This document shows positions 1-8,005 of a DNA stretch of 64,000 bases, in pieces. A model generated the notes under the pieces. It worked only from the letters and a program-made list of their open reading frames with translations. It was not told the DNA's origin and made no database searches. The position numbers and the translations under genes were made by a program. Numbering within the stretch: the stretch's first letter is position 1; the number at the start of each line of letters is the position of its first letter. Source of the DNA: CAZHFW01 sp964531675 (GTDB lineage Bacteria; Planctomycetota; Phycisphaerae; Phycisphaerales; UBA1924); NCBI GenBank assembly GCA_964531675.1, contig CAZHFW010000004.1, positions 83,822 through 147,821 on the forward strand. The letters run 5' to 3'.

Positions 1-2
1 CC

Positions 3-164
3 GGCGTGAAGGTCGGAGAAGGCACGATCGTCGGGGCCCGCGCCAGCCTGTTCAGCGATGCGGAGCCCTGGAGCATCTATGTGGGCAATCCGGCCCGGAA
101 GCTCAAGGATCGACCCCCCATTCAGATGCCGGACGGCTCGACGCTGGGCGGCAAGAAGGCCTGA
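3..164 (+). CDS. Hexapeptide-repeat acyltransferase, C-terminal fragment (WcaF-like)
   Basis: The window opens inside a reading frame that ends at a TGA at 162-164. The 53 visible residues read as the last coil of a left-handed beta-helix (GVKVGEGTIVGARASLF), followed by the typical exit motif IYVGNPARKLKDR and a short tail. This end is characteristic of the colanic-acid-type or serine O-acetyltransferase group, in which acyl-CoA or acetyl-CoA is the donor and a sugar the usual acceptor. The acceptor cannot be told from this fragment. The start and catalytic His lie outside the window. A role in exopolysaccharide or glycan biosynthesis is inference from the family. Confidence 0.8.
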   Translation, partial: GVKVGEGTIVGARASLFSDAEPWSIYVGNPARKLKDRPPIQMPDGSTLGGKKA

Positions 165-190
165 CTCTCGCAAGCCCTGACTCTCCCAAG
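161..190. repeat. Short tandem duplication across a stop codon
   Basis: CTGACTCTCGCAAG (161-174) is repeated as CTGACTCTCCCAAG (177-190), 13 of 14 identical with a 16-base period. The first copy holds the TGA of the acyltransferase gene. It looks like a replication-slippage duplication. Confidence 0.6.
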
Positions 191-222
191 GCCGGATCGA
201 TATCATCGAGCCGGACGACCTT

Positions 223-2127
223 GTGTTGGGAGCGTGCTTGGGGCAGTTGACGACCAATCCGGCCGGCGCCGCCGGCGAGACCCTTCCCGGGGATCTTGCG
301 GGTGGTCGCGTCGCGCGGGTGCTGATCTGCGGCGGGTCGACCACCGCGGGTCGGATGCTCATCAGGCAGCTCCGTGCCGGCGGCAGCGAAGTGTGCGTCT
401 ACCAGGAAGACCCCGAGATCGGCGTGCAGGACCCGGGCGTCACGCTGGTCCGCGGCGCGCTGGGCAAGGTTCATCTGAGCGAGGGGCTCGAAGGCACCTT
501 CTCCGCAGCGGTGAGTTTTCTCTCGATCGCGCCCGGCGCGGATTCGGGGGAGTTTGATCGGCTCAGCTCGCTCGTGCGCTTCTGCCGGGAGCGCCGGGTT
601 CCGAAGCTCATTCATGTCGAGCCTGTGCTCAGGCGTCCCGGCGCGGAGTCTCCGACGTCGCGGGTCGTCGAGAACGCGCCCAGGGAGCTGACCATCCACA
701 TCGTGCGCGTGGGCGTGCTTCTGGGCGGTCTCCTGGAAGACCCGATGATCGGCATCGGCGTGCGGCTGTGGAACAACCGGGTGCTGGCGCTGGGCGCGAT
801 GGGCGAGCGTGTGCCCGTGAGCAGCACCAAGGCGGTGGCGGAGACGATCGCGGAGCTGCTCGCAAACACCGGCGGGCCGGCGCTCACGAACCGGATCGAG
901 GAAGCCAGTCCCACCAAGCGCGAGTATCTGACCGCGTGCTGCCAACAGCTCGGCGCGGGCGTCGGTGTTCGCGGCGTGCCCGGATGGATCTGGCCCGCGG
1001 TGTCGGGGCTCGGGTGGGTCGCATCCAAGCTCGGGGCGGCCAAGCTTGAACCATGGCGCGTCACCGATGGAGCTGCGCCTTCGAGCGCCGGGCAGCGCGG
1101 CTTTGACTGGGTGCGCGAGCTGACCGAGACGGTTGAGAATCAGAAGCCCAACTTCAAATCACCCCACACGACCGCGACGCCCATGAGCATCACGGCCCAG
1201 AAACTGAGCTTCGTCGGGCCCGGCGCGATGACGAGCCGTCATGCTGGGGCGCTGCGCAAGCTCGGGTTCAAGGGTCGCGTGGTGGCATACGGCGATCCGA
1301 ACGCCGAGGGCTTTTCTGCCGAATCGCGGTCGCTCGACGCGGTTGATGGAGCGGACCTGCACGTCGTCGGCCCGGGAGGGCTGGAGCAGCTTGCGAACTT
1401 GAAGGATGTTCCCGGCGCGGTGCTGGTGGACCGGCCGTCGTGCACCGACGAGGCGGGCTGGGCCGAGCTCCTGTCGGCTTCGCGGGCCCGGGGCGATGCG
1501 GTCTACGCGTGCCACGAGCATCGCTTCCGCGCCAATGTCACCAGGCTTTTGGATCACATCCGCCGCTTCAACCCGGGCGGGCTGATCCATGTGGACGTGG
1601 ACCTTCAGGTGCCGGGCACGGAGCGCGGCGATCTGTGCGAGCTGGCGCTGCCTTCTCTCGATCTGGCGATGATGTTCCACGGGCCCGAGGGCGGGCCCTG
1701 GTCGGTTGGGCCTGTGCGTTCGCGGTGCGACCGCCTGGGCGCGGTGGACCTGGTGCAGGGTGAGTTCCAGAGCCGGACGTGCTCGGTGCGCTATGTGCTG
1801 AGGCGCGGGTTTGTCGCCCGGCGGACGGTGATCCGCTACGTGTTCCAGAACTATCGGGCGCTGCTCACCTTCGGGCCGGACAACTTCTTTGCGCAGCACG
1901 CGACGGATCCCTGGGGATTCTCGAGCCTGGGCTTGCGGGAGAGGCTTCGCGGCGCGATCGACGCGGCGGGGAGCGGCCCCTGCGCGGATGATGCTGCTCC
2001 GACGGCGCTGGCGATCTGCGCGGCGCTGGGCGATCTGCGGCTTCGGCCTTCGATCGAACTGGCCAGGCTCACGCCGTTCTACGAGGCGTGGTTCCAGCTC
2101 CGTCGTGCGGCCCGGTCTCAGGCGTGA
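223..2127 (+). CDS. Fusion of an epimerase-like Rossmann domain and a Gfo/Idh/MocA-like domain
   Basis: The 634-residue protein has two nucleotide-binding halves. Residues about 30-300 look like an atypical SDR/NAD-dependent epimerase, with a modified glycine motif (VLICGGSTTAGRML) and no clear YxxxK catalytic pair. Residues about 325-634 resemble a Gfo/Idh/MocA oxidoreductase: a second Rossmann start (LSFVGPGAMTSRHAGALRKL), then a VDRPS segment where the family normally has EKP, and CHEHRFRANV where it has a Gly-His...Arg-Phe stretch. Replacement of the EKP lysine suggests altered or lost sugar dehydrogenase activity. The start is uncertain: GTG at 223 is the longest option, has no good ribosome-binding site, and the first 28 residues look non-homologous, so a later start is possible. 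A role in surface sugar metabolism is inferred from the domains and the upstream acyltransferase. Confidence 0.75.
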   Translation: MLGACLGQLTTNPAGAAGETLPGDLAGGRVARVLICGGSTTAGRMLIRQLRAGGSEVCVYQEDPEIGVQDPGVTLVRGALGKVHLSEGLEGTFSAAVSFLSIAPGADSGEFDRLSSLVRFCRERRVPKLIHVEPVLRRPGAESPTSRVVENAPRELTIHIVRVGVLLGGLLEDPMIGIGVRLWNNRVLALGAMGERVPVSSTKAVAETIAELLANTGGPALTNRIEEASPTKREYLTACCQQLGAGVGVRGVPGWIWPAVSGLGWVASKLGAAKLEPWRVTDGAAPSSAGQRGFDWVRELTETVENQKPNFKSPHTTATPMSITAQKLSFVGPGAMTSRHAGALRKLGFKGRVVAYGDPNAEGFSAESRSLDAVDGADLHVVGPGGLEQLANLKDVPGAVLVDRPSCTDEAGWAELLSASRARGDAVYACHEHRFRANVTRLLDHIRRFNPGGLIHVDVDLQVPGTERGDLCELALPSLDLAMMFHGPEGGPWSVGPVRSRCDRLGAVDLVQGEFQSRTCSVRYVLRRGFVARRTVIRYVFQNYRALLTFGPDNFFAQHATDPWGFSSLGLRERLRGAIDAAGSGPCADDAAPTALAICAALGDLRLRPSIELARLTPFYEAWFQLRRAARSQA

Positions 2128-2148
2128 AAGCCCGGTCTCAGGCGTGAA
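2110..2148. repeat. 19-base tandem duplication at the end of the fusion gene
   Basis: GCCCGGTCTCAGGCGTGAA occurs at 2110-2128 and again at 2130-2148, perfectly repeated with a 20-base period. The first copy contains the stop codon of the fusion gene. Together with 161-190 and 31671-31694 it is one of three short tandem duplications at gene edges in the window. Confidence 0.8.
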
Positions 2149-2155
2149 GACCCGC

Positions 2156-2557
2156 TCAGACGTACCGGTATTCGATGGGCGCTTCGACCTCGGAGTGCAG
2201 GCTCGCGTGCACCGGGCACGTGTGCCCGACGCGCTCGATGCGCTCGCGCCACTCGGCGGGGATGGAGGCGGGGAGCGTCACGACGACCGGCAGGCGGCCG
2301 ATGCGGCGCGGCGTCTGGTTCATGTGCTTCTCGACGCGCGCCGTCGCGTTGCCGATCGACAGCCCATTGCGCTCGGCGTACATGCCGATGGTGGTCAGGA
2401 TGCACGCTGCCAGGCCCGCAGCGACCAGGTCGGTCGGGGAGAACGCGGAGGCTTCACCCCCGATGTCCTTGGGCGCGTCGGTGCGGAGGGTGGGGCCCTC
2501 GGGGTGGGTGAGGTCGCACTTCTTGTTGCCGGCGTAACGGACGTTGATCTCAACCAT
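2156..2557 (-). CDS. OsmC family protein
   Basis: This 133-residue protein has the OsmC/Ohr fold signature. The first conserved Cys lies in GLAACILTTIGMYAERNG (about residues 48-65) and the second in VGHTCPVHASL (about 111-121). In OsmC/Ohr proteins this pair reduces organic hydroperoxides with thiol donors. The start is ATG at 2557. A longer reading frame exists upstream, but that extension runs through the 3' end of the neighbouring dockerin gene in another frame and has a low-complexity composition, so it is not used. It is convergent with the fusion gene, 28 bases apart. It lies 22 bases downstream of a dockerin gene on the same strand and could be cotranscribed with it. Peroxide detoxification is inferred from the family. 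Confidence 0.9.
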   Translation of the reverse strand: MVEINVRYAGNKKCDLTHPEGPTLRTDAPKDIGGEASAFSPTDLVAAGLAACILTTIGMYAERNGLSIGNATARVEKHMNQTPRRIGRLPVVVTLPASIPAEWRERIERVGHTCPVHASLHSEVEAPIEYRYV

Positions 2558-2579
2558 GCCTGAGGGTAGGCCCGGGTTC

Positions 2580-3830
2580 TCAGCACCCCGCGTCGAAGGC
2601 GTTGAAGAACGCGAAGAAGTCGTTGAGGTCGGTTCCCGGGTTGGCGTCCAGGTCGGCGCAGGGGCCCGAGAGGTCCCAGCACCCGAAGAACGCGAAGAAG
2701 TCGGAGAGGTCAACGACGCCATTGTCATCGATGTCCGCGGTGCAGCAGGTGTTTCCGACGAAGGCGATCCAGGAGTTCTCGACGCTGTCGTAGAAGCCAT
2801 CGCCGATGAGGTAGCGCCCGTCGGGCGAGATCTTGCGGACCGAGAGTCCGGTCCAGTGGGAGAGGTCGAGGCCGCGCGAGGCGAGCAGGGACTCGACGGA
2901 TCGTCCGGAGAAGCGGAGCGTGTTGCACCAGACCCGGCCTCGGTCGGCGCTGGAGCCCGGGCTGCGCGAGTTGCCGATCACCGTCGCGCCGTTTGCGGAG
3001 AGGTCGAGCGCTTCGCCTGAGGCGTCATCCACGACCAGCGGAAGCGGAGCCCAGGCGTTCACGTTGGAGACGTAGAGCCAGGGCTGGCGGACGCCCGAGG
3101 CGTTCACCGCAGCTCCCGCGCCCCAGGCGCCGTCGACCGAGATGCTGTTGAGCACGCAAGAGGTGTTGCCGAATGGCAGCGCCAGGAGCGAGGCGGTGAT
3201 GGGGGAGCCGGCGCGGTTCCAGGAAACCGCCCTCAGGATCGTCGCGCCGTCGCTGATGCGGCGGAAGCTGGCGTTGCCGAAGATGCGCGTGCCCACAGCG
3301 CCGAGCGCTTCGGTGTCGCGGGTCTCGGATCCCGACAACGTCGCCGCGGGAAGCGAGAGGGACGATGCGGGGCTGGTGCGCGAGAAGAGCAGGCCCGTGC
3401 GAGGATCCGTGCTGAGGGACCCGAAGGCCTCGGAGCCATCGATCGCGGAGCCAACGACTCGCCCGACGATTGAGCTCGAGCTTGTGCCGGCGGCGCCAGC
3501 CTTGTAGGAGATGATCGTGCCCGAGCCGATCGAGACGCCGAAGGCGGTGGAGCCATCATCCGAAAGGGCTGCAGCGGTCCAGCGGGCAGGGCTTGCGATG
3601 AGTTGGAGGCTGCTGGTCTTGCTCCAGAAGAATCCGGTGTCGACCAGCGTCGTCTGGAAGGCGAAGGAGTACTGGCCGAGCGCGACGCCTTCGTTGGTGA
3701 CGTCCACAAAGCGGAGCGTGGCCAGCGGACTGGGATGGCGCTCGAGCCTTTCGATCCATGGCTGTGCGTGCGCGAGGGGCGCAGCCAGAGCCACAGCCAG
3801 GGAAACAACACAGCGGCGCGAAGGGTTCAT
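2580..3830 (-). CDS. Secreted protein with GC-type dockerin (paralogue of 3912-5186)
   Basis: The 416-residue protein has a Sec signal peptide (about 1-22, ending PLAHA|Q) and a good ribosome-binding site (GGGAG seven bases before ATG 3830). The body (23-355) has no firm family match; its last part (SVESLLASRGLDLSHW, then ISPDGRYLIGDG) resembles the closing repeat of HAF-type extracellular proteins. Residues about 361-416 form a two-EF-hand dockerin-like domain: D-x-D-x-N-G-x-V-D-L-S-DFFAFF, a WD linker with a Cys pair (GCWDLSGPCAD), and a second degenerate loop before DLNDFFAFFNAFDAGC. The chain ends exactly with GC. The role is unknown beyond being exported and probably surface-associated. 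Confidence 0.85.
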   Translation of the reverse strand: MNPSRRCVVSLAVALAAPLAHAQPWIERLERHPSPLATLRFVDVTNEGVALGQYSFAFQTTLVDTGFFWSKTSSLQLIASPARWTAAALSDDGSTAFGVSIGSGTIISYKAGAAGTSSSSIVGRVVGSAIDGSEAFGSLSTDPRTGLLFSRTSPASSLSLPAATLSGSETRDTEALGAVGTRIFGNASFRRISDGATILRAVSWNRAGSPITASLLALPFGNTSCVLNSISVDGAWGAGAAVNASGVRQPWLYVSNVNAWAPLPLVVDDASGEALDLSANGATVIGNSRSPGSSADRGRVWCNTLRFSGRSVESLLASRGLDLSHWTGLSVRKISPDGRYLIGDGFYDSVENSWIAFVGNTCCTADIDDNGVVDLSDFFAFFGCWDLSGPCADLDANPGTDLNDFFAFFNAFDAGC

Positions 3831-3911
3831 GGCACGCTCCCGTCGGAATCGCGCGATCGCGATCCTCCGAGAATATCGGTTGATGAGCTGTGGACCAAGG
3901 AATTCCGGGGC

Positions 3912-5186
3912 TCAGCACCCGGCGTCGAACGCGTTGAAGAAGGCGAAGAAATCGCCCAGATTCACATCCGGATCGTCGTCGAGGTCGGCGCAGGGCTCGG
4001 CGAGGTCCCAGCAGTTGAAGAACGCGAAGAAGTCGCTCAGGTCGACCATGCCATTGTCGTCGACGTCCGCGACGCAGCAGGTCTGTCCGACAGAGGCGAC
4101 GAAGGTCCAGGGAACGCCATCCAGATCGCCCGAGCCTGAGACGAACTGCCCATCGGGCGAGATGTGATCGAGGGTGAGATTCGACCAGTGCGAGAGGTCG
4201 ATGCCCCGGCTGGCCAGGAGACTCTCGACCGAGCGGGCCGAGAGCTTCAGCGTTGTGCACCAGACGCGCCCATGGTCGGCTCCGAAGGGCGTGGACCGGG
4301 CGTTTCCGACGAGTGTGAAGCCCGCGCCCGAGATGTCCAGCGCGTCGCCCGACACATCTCCTGCGAGCATCGGCAAAGGCCAGGATGTGAAGTCCAGGAA
4401 GCGATGGAACCAGGGCTGATGAATCTGGTCGGCGTTCCACGCGGACGCGGCACAGAAGTCCGCGAAGTTCGACGCGGCATTGATGACGTACGACTGATAG
4501 CCGCCCGGGTTGACGATGAGTCGGGAGATCACGGGCTCGATGTTCCGATTCCAGATCTGCGTGCGCGAGACGAGCTGATTGTCAGCGTTGCGCCGATAGT
4601 CGGCGCGTCCGAGCAGCAACAGGCCGTCCGTGGTCGCGGAGGTGACCTGGACATCCAGCGTTGTGTGTCCCGAGACCGAGATCGTGCCGAGCGTCTGTGA
4701 GAGCGCGGGGAACAGGCGGTCGAAGATCTTGGGGACGCGCTGGCCGGACTGCTCGTAGCCGAATGCCTCATCGCCCGTGCTGGTCGAGGCTTGAGCGAAC
4801 CCGGCCAGGGGGCTCAGGTCCGGCGCCGCGGCTGTTCCGATGAAGGCGAGCACGCGCGAGTCAGAGGAGCGTGTCGCGAACGAAACGACGCCGTCACGCG
4901 AGAGGCACCCGGCCTGTGCGGACGTTCCGGAGGTGGGCAAGTCGACACGACCAAGTTGGATGGTCCAGCGGTAGGGGATCTGGGTCGCGCCGGGGCCGGA
5001 CTGCTGTCCGAGCAGCACGCCTTGGTCGGCAAGATCGACTGTGGAGCAGATCGTTCCGGCGTTGGGGTTGACCGGCTGGACCGCGGCGATCCAGTACTGC
5101 GCCAGCGCGGGACGTGCAAGCGCAGCACAACCGAGGACCGGCAGGGCGGCCCGGGCGCAGTGTGCAACTCGGGGCCTTCTCCCCAT
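3912..5186 (-). CDS. Secreted protein with GC-type dockerin (paralogue of 2580-3830)
   Basis: The 424-residue protein has a signal peptide (about 1-29, ending PALA|Q) and the same architecture as its downstream neighbour. The shared block SVESLLASRGIDLSHW, a following ISPDGQFVSGSG and a matching GRVWC segment show a tandem gene duplication. The dockerin (about 370-424) reads CVADVDDNGMVDLSDFF, then NCWDLAEPCAD, then NLGDFFAFFNAFDAGC; the linker Cys pair and the terminal GC are present. There is no Shine-Dalgarno sequence before ATG 5186; instead a TAGTCT hexamer sits exactly six bases upstream, so the message may be leaderless. It is 81 bases upstream of its paralogue. Confidence 0.85.
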   Translation of the reverse strand: MGRRPRVAHCARAALPVLGCAALARPALAQYWIAAVQPVNPNAGTICSTVDLADQGVLLGQQSGPGATQIPYRWTIQLGRVDLPTSGTSAQAGCLSRDGVVSFATRSSDSRVLAFIGTAAAPDLSPLAGFAQASTSTGDEAFGYEQSGQRVPKIFDRLFPALSQTLGTISVSGHTTLDVQVTSATTDGLLLLGRADYRRNADNQLVSRTQIWNRNIEPVISRLIVNPGGYQSYVINAASNFADFCAASAWNADQIHQPWFHRFLDFTSWPLPMLAGDVSGDALDISGAGFTLVGNARSTPFGADHGRVWCTTLKLSARSVESLLASRGIDLSHWSNLTLDHISPDGQFVSGSGDLDGVPWTFVASVGQTCCVADVDDNGMVDLSDFFAFFNCWDLAEPCADLDDDPDVNLGDFFAFFNAFDAGC

Positions 5187-5198
5187 GTCAGCAGACTA
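5187..5198 (-). promoter_or_regulatory. Candidate -10 element for a leaderless transcript
   Basis: On the minus strand TAGTCT (5198-5193) is followed by six bases and then ATG 5186. With normal -10 geometry the transcript would begin at the A of the start codon. No -35 box is evident and no ribosome-binding site precedes the gene. Confidence 0.35.
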
Positions 5199-5253
5199 CT
5201 CGCAGAGCGCTGCGCAGCCAAGAAAATCAGAGGCCCGCAACACAGGCCAGCAG

Positions 5254-5299
5254 CAAACAGGCCCGCGCGGGAGGCTTGCAGCCACCGGCGCGGGCCTGT
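5254..5299 (-). terminator. Hairpin downstream of the HAF-repeat dockerin gene
   Basis: A perfect 12-bp inverted repeat (ACAGGCCCGCGC at 5257-5268 pairing with 5288-5299) with a 19-base loop lies 24 bases after the stop of the gene at 5323. The minus-strand tail is only GTTTGCTG, so its strength as an intrinsic terminator is uncertain. Confidence 0.5.
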
Positions 5300-5322
5300 G
5301 TGGGTTATCCGGACGGGCCGGC

Positions 5323-6477
5323 TCAGCAGCCAGCATCAAACCCATTGAGGAAGAGAAAGAAGTCGTTGAGGTCAATACCCGCGACGCCATCGATGTCAGC
5401 GCACGGCAGCGACTGATCGAAGCAGTTGAAGAAGGCGAAGAAGTCCTCGAGGTCGACGACCAGGTCGCTGTTGAGATCGCTCACGCATGGATCAAGGCGG
5501 AATGCGCGGGGCGTGCCGAGCCAGGAGCCGTTGCCCGCCAGCTGGCCCGAAGCGTTCGACGCCCAGACCTGCTCAAGGCTCCAGTTGGGAGCGTCTTGCA
5601 CGCGGGTATTGAGATCGATCGCGGTGTTGTTGCGGAAGAGCGTGGCGTGGAAGCTGCTGATCCCGATGATGTCCGATGCGCCGACGAACCCGGTAGCCAG
5701 GCCCGGAGTGGACGGGGTCGCGCCTCCGAGATCGACGCGGCTCAGCACAGTGCCCGCAGCATCGATATTCCAGAGCGTCGGACGGCGGACGCCCGCGGCG
5801 TTCTGCGACCAGCCGACGATGCGGGTGCCATTGATCGCGTAGGCCTGACCATTGACGCCGCCGAGCGTGCCGAGGTTCTTGGCGACGCCGTTGAGCCACA
5901 AGGTCGGGCGCGAGGAGGCTTCCTGAGCGGTGGAGGCGCTGCCGACGACGCGGCCGGAGTCGTCGACACCGAGGGCCTGAGAAGTGGAACCTCCGAGCGC
6001 GGGAAGGTTGGTGAGCGTGTTGTTCTTCAGGATGCAGGCGGTTGGGAACGCATAGCCATTGATTCGGACGAGCGTGGTCCCGACGATGTCGCCCGAAGCG
6101 TTGGAAGCATGGGGCTGGAATGCGCCCAGGGCAACGGGCACGCCGTTGGTCCAGCGCACCGCTTGAGAGCCGAAGGAGCCGAGCGTGTAGGCGACACCCA
6201 CGGCGCTGCCATCGGGCAGGAAGGAGAAGATGGCGCTCTCTGAGTAGCCCGGCAGGCCGGGATAGAGCAGAGCGCCCGGATCGAACGATGCGGGGATGAA
6301 GTGAGCGCTGGCGTCGGTCGTGTTGCCGGCGGGAAGCCCATCGCTGCGGAGGGCGAAGGCGCGGCTCTGCGCGGTGCTCGAGCCGAGATCAACGACGCGA
6401 TAAGTCTGCGCGAGGGCGGCCGACGGCGCCGCGACCAGCGCCAGGGCCATCAGACGGGTGATGGATGCGGTATTCAT
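5323..6477 (-). CDS. HAF-repeat secreted protein with GC-type dockerin
   Basis: The 384-residue protein starts at ATG 6477, preceded by AGGAG six bases upstream. The signal peptide is about 1-23 (AALA|Q). Residues 24-325 contain HAF-type repeats of the form xAxGVDDSGRVVGSA and YAINGTRIVGWSQN, each spaced by a strand about what is shown (RWTNGVPVALGAF, LWLNGVAKNLGTLGG). HAF repeats are common in exported beta-rich proteins of unknown role. The dockerin (about 330-384) reads CVSDLNSDLVVDLEDFFAFF, a linker with a Cys pair (NCFDQSLPCAD), and DLNDFFLFLNGFDAGC. It follows the cytochrome gene by 28 bases on the same strand, so the two may be cotranscribed. A terminator-like hairpin follows at 5254-5299. 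Confidence 0.85.
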   Translation of the reverse strand: MNTASITRLMALALVAAPSAALAQTYRVVDLGSSTAQSRAFALRSDGLPAGNTTDASAHFIPASFDPGALLYPGLPGYSESAIFSFLPDGSAVGVAYTLGSFGSQAVRWTNGVPVALGAFQPHASNASGDIVGTTLVRINGYAFPTACILKNNTLTNLPALGGSTSQALGVDDSGRVVGSASTAQEASSRPTLWLNGVAKNLGTLGGVNGQAYAINGTRIVGWSQNAAGVRRPTLWNIDAAGTVLSRVDLGGATPSTPGLATGFVGASDIIGISSFHATLFRNNTAIDLNTRVQDAPNWSLEQVWASNASGQLAGNGSWLGTPRAFRLDPCVSDLNSDLVVDLEDFFAFFNCFDQSLPCADIDGVAGIDLNDFFLFLNGFDAGC

Positions 6478-6505
6478 GGCGAGCTCCTGTCGTGGGGCGT
6501 GCGGA

Positions 6506-7720
6506 TCAGTCGTCGACCTTGTGGAAGAACGAGCCTGGCGTGGAGGTGTGGCAGACGGTGCAGGTGTTGATGACGCCCGAGTGGCCCTGGAGTCGGACCG
6601 CCTGGGCGTTGTCCTGCTCGGTCGTCGCTGATCCGACGGAGTGCGGGCTGCCGTGACACGTGATGCACTGCACGCCCTTGTGGCCGACGGCGTCGCGGAA
6701 TCGCACGCCGGGCTGCTCGAACTGGTAGCCGGGCTTGCTGTGGCAGTCGGCGCAGCGCGGCAGATCAACCCAGGGATTCCTGGCGGGATTGCCGACCGCG
6801 GTCATGCTCGTGTGGCACGAGTTGCAATCCATGCCCTTGGAGGCGTGCACGTCGCGCTGACAGTTGGTGCGGACGCCCGGGTGGCACGCGTAGCACGCGT
6901 TGGTCAGGTTGGCCTGCGACATGCGCGAGGCGTGGGCCAGGTGCATCGCCGAAGAGAGGCTGGACACGCCGGGCTGACCGGGAGCGCCCAGCGCGTTGTC
7001 CGAGTGGCATCCCGCGCAGAGCACGGGCTGGCTGTTGATCAGGTTGGTGCTGTGGAGACGGTCGTGGGCCTTGAGGATGTTGGTCGCGACCGACTCGCCC
7101 GGCGTGTTGTGGCACAGGTTGCAGGACATCTCCCACGACACGGGGACCACGGTCTGCGTCTGTGCGACGACGGTGCTCCCGATCTTGGCGGTGATGAGCG
7201 CCATCGGATAGGGATTTTCCTTGCCGTCGTCATCGATCGGGGTCACGGGGACGCCCGTCGCGACATAGCTCTCGTGGGCGCTCTCGTAGGGCATCGCGCC
7301 CGACATTCCAAAGCCCGCGACGCCCACGTCGGGCGCGAGGTTCGCGCCCAGAAGCTGCGAGGCGTAGTTCCAGAAGTTGGTCTTTCCCGCGGAGTAGGTG
7401 TTGGTCGGGAACATGAACGAGACGCTGGCGTTGTTCCCGGTCATGATCTCGGGCTCGACGCCCCGGCGGATGACCTGGGCCCGGAACGTGTTGAAGGGCG
7501 GCAGGATCATCATCTGCGAGAAGTCGTTCTGCATGCAGTGCATGCCCAGGTCGTTGTACGCCACGACGTTGTACGTCGTCTGGGCGCGTGCGATCCCCGG
7601 GAGCAGCGCCGCGCCCGCCAGCAGGGCGGTTGCGGCGCGGCGCCAGAACGATCTTCGTGATGCCCCACTCCGGAACAGCGCGGATCGGTGCGGCCTGATC
7701 GACAAGCGGTCTGGGCTCAT
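6506..7720 (-). CDS. Seven-heme c-type cytochrome
   Basis: The 404-residue protein carries seven CxxCH heme sites (CNLCH, CAGCH, CYACH, CNSCH, CADCH, CITCH, CTVCH), all between about residues 195 and 395. This predicts a periplasmic or surface multiheme electron carrier matured by a cytochrome c biogenesis system. The N-terminal 47 residues have a long positive region with SRRSFWR (21-27), then a hydrophobic stretch ending GIARA|Q. This resembles a twin-arginine signal, unusual because c-type cytochromes normally use Sec. Residues 48-190 form a heme-free domain that I do not recognise. ATG 7720 has GAGG six bases upstream. The start lies about 120 bases downstream of the structured element at 7842-7978. 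Redox partners are unknown. Confidence 0.9.
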   Translation of the reverse strand: MSPDRLSIRPHRSALFRSGASRRSFWRRAATALLAGAALLPGIARAQTTYNVVAYNDLGMHCMQNDFSQMMILPPFNTFRAQVIRRGVEPEIMTGNNASVSFMFPTNTYSAGKTNFWNYASQLLGANLAPDVGVAGFGMSGAMPYESAHESYVATGVPVTPIDDDGKENPYPMALITAKIGSTVVAQTQTVVPVSWEMSCNLCHNTPGESVATNILKAHDRLHSTNLINSQPVLCAGCHSDNALGAPGQPGVSSLSSAMHLAHASRMSQANLTNACYACHPGVRTNCQRDVHASKGMDCNSCHTSMTAVGNPARNPWVDLPRCADCHSKPGYQFEQPGVRFRDAVGHKGVQCITCHGSPHSVGSATTEQDNAQAVRLQGHSGVINTCTVCHTSTPGSFFHKVDD

Positions 7721-7841
7721 GTGCCACCTCGCTCGGTGCCGGCGCGCTCCAACACGGAGATACGCCGAATCCGGACCTTAACCTCTGCTAGAGGCGAGGA
7801 AGCTACACAAGGCGTCAGCGGCGCCGAGAGAATTCACTTCA

Positions 7842-7978
7842 AGCGGGAATTGCTTTCATCGAAACCGATGAAAGCGTGGGCATGTCGAGCGGTGTTGCCG
7901 GGCAAACCCCGGCAAACAAGGCGCGCCGCGTCGAACACGGGGGTGCACAAACACCGCGAATCCGCGGCAATTCCCGCT
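7842..7978 (-). ncRNA. Candidate structured RNA (three-way junction) between a dockerin gene and the seven-heme cytochrome gene
   Basis: This intergenic stretch folds into a nested set of perfect stems. P1 is 12 bp (7842-7853 with 7967-7978), P2 is 8 bp (7854-7861 with 7866-7873, loop AAAC), P3 is 8 bp (7889-7896 with 7950-7957), and P4 is 6 bp inside P3 (7897-7902 with 7908-7913). P2 stacks directly on P1. A hairpin at 7972-7990 (TCCCGC...GCGGGA) uses the same bases as one P1 strand, so the two folds are mutually exclusive. Genes on both sides are on the minus strand, so it would be transcribed as the 3' region of the upstream dockerin gene or the leader of the cytochrome gene. No T-tract follows. 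It does not match a riboswitch class I can name; function is inference. Confidence 0.4.
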
Positions 7979-8005
7979 GCTTTGGCGGGAGTCGATCTGA
8001 GATGC

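Noticed and set aside
7895..7915. GGGCAAACC in a hairpin, like part of a GEMM (cyclic dinucleotide) riboswitch
   Set aside because: Only this nine-base piece matches; it lies on the wrong strand for the cytochrome gene, and the tetraloop-receptor and second helix of the GEMM consensus are missing.
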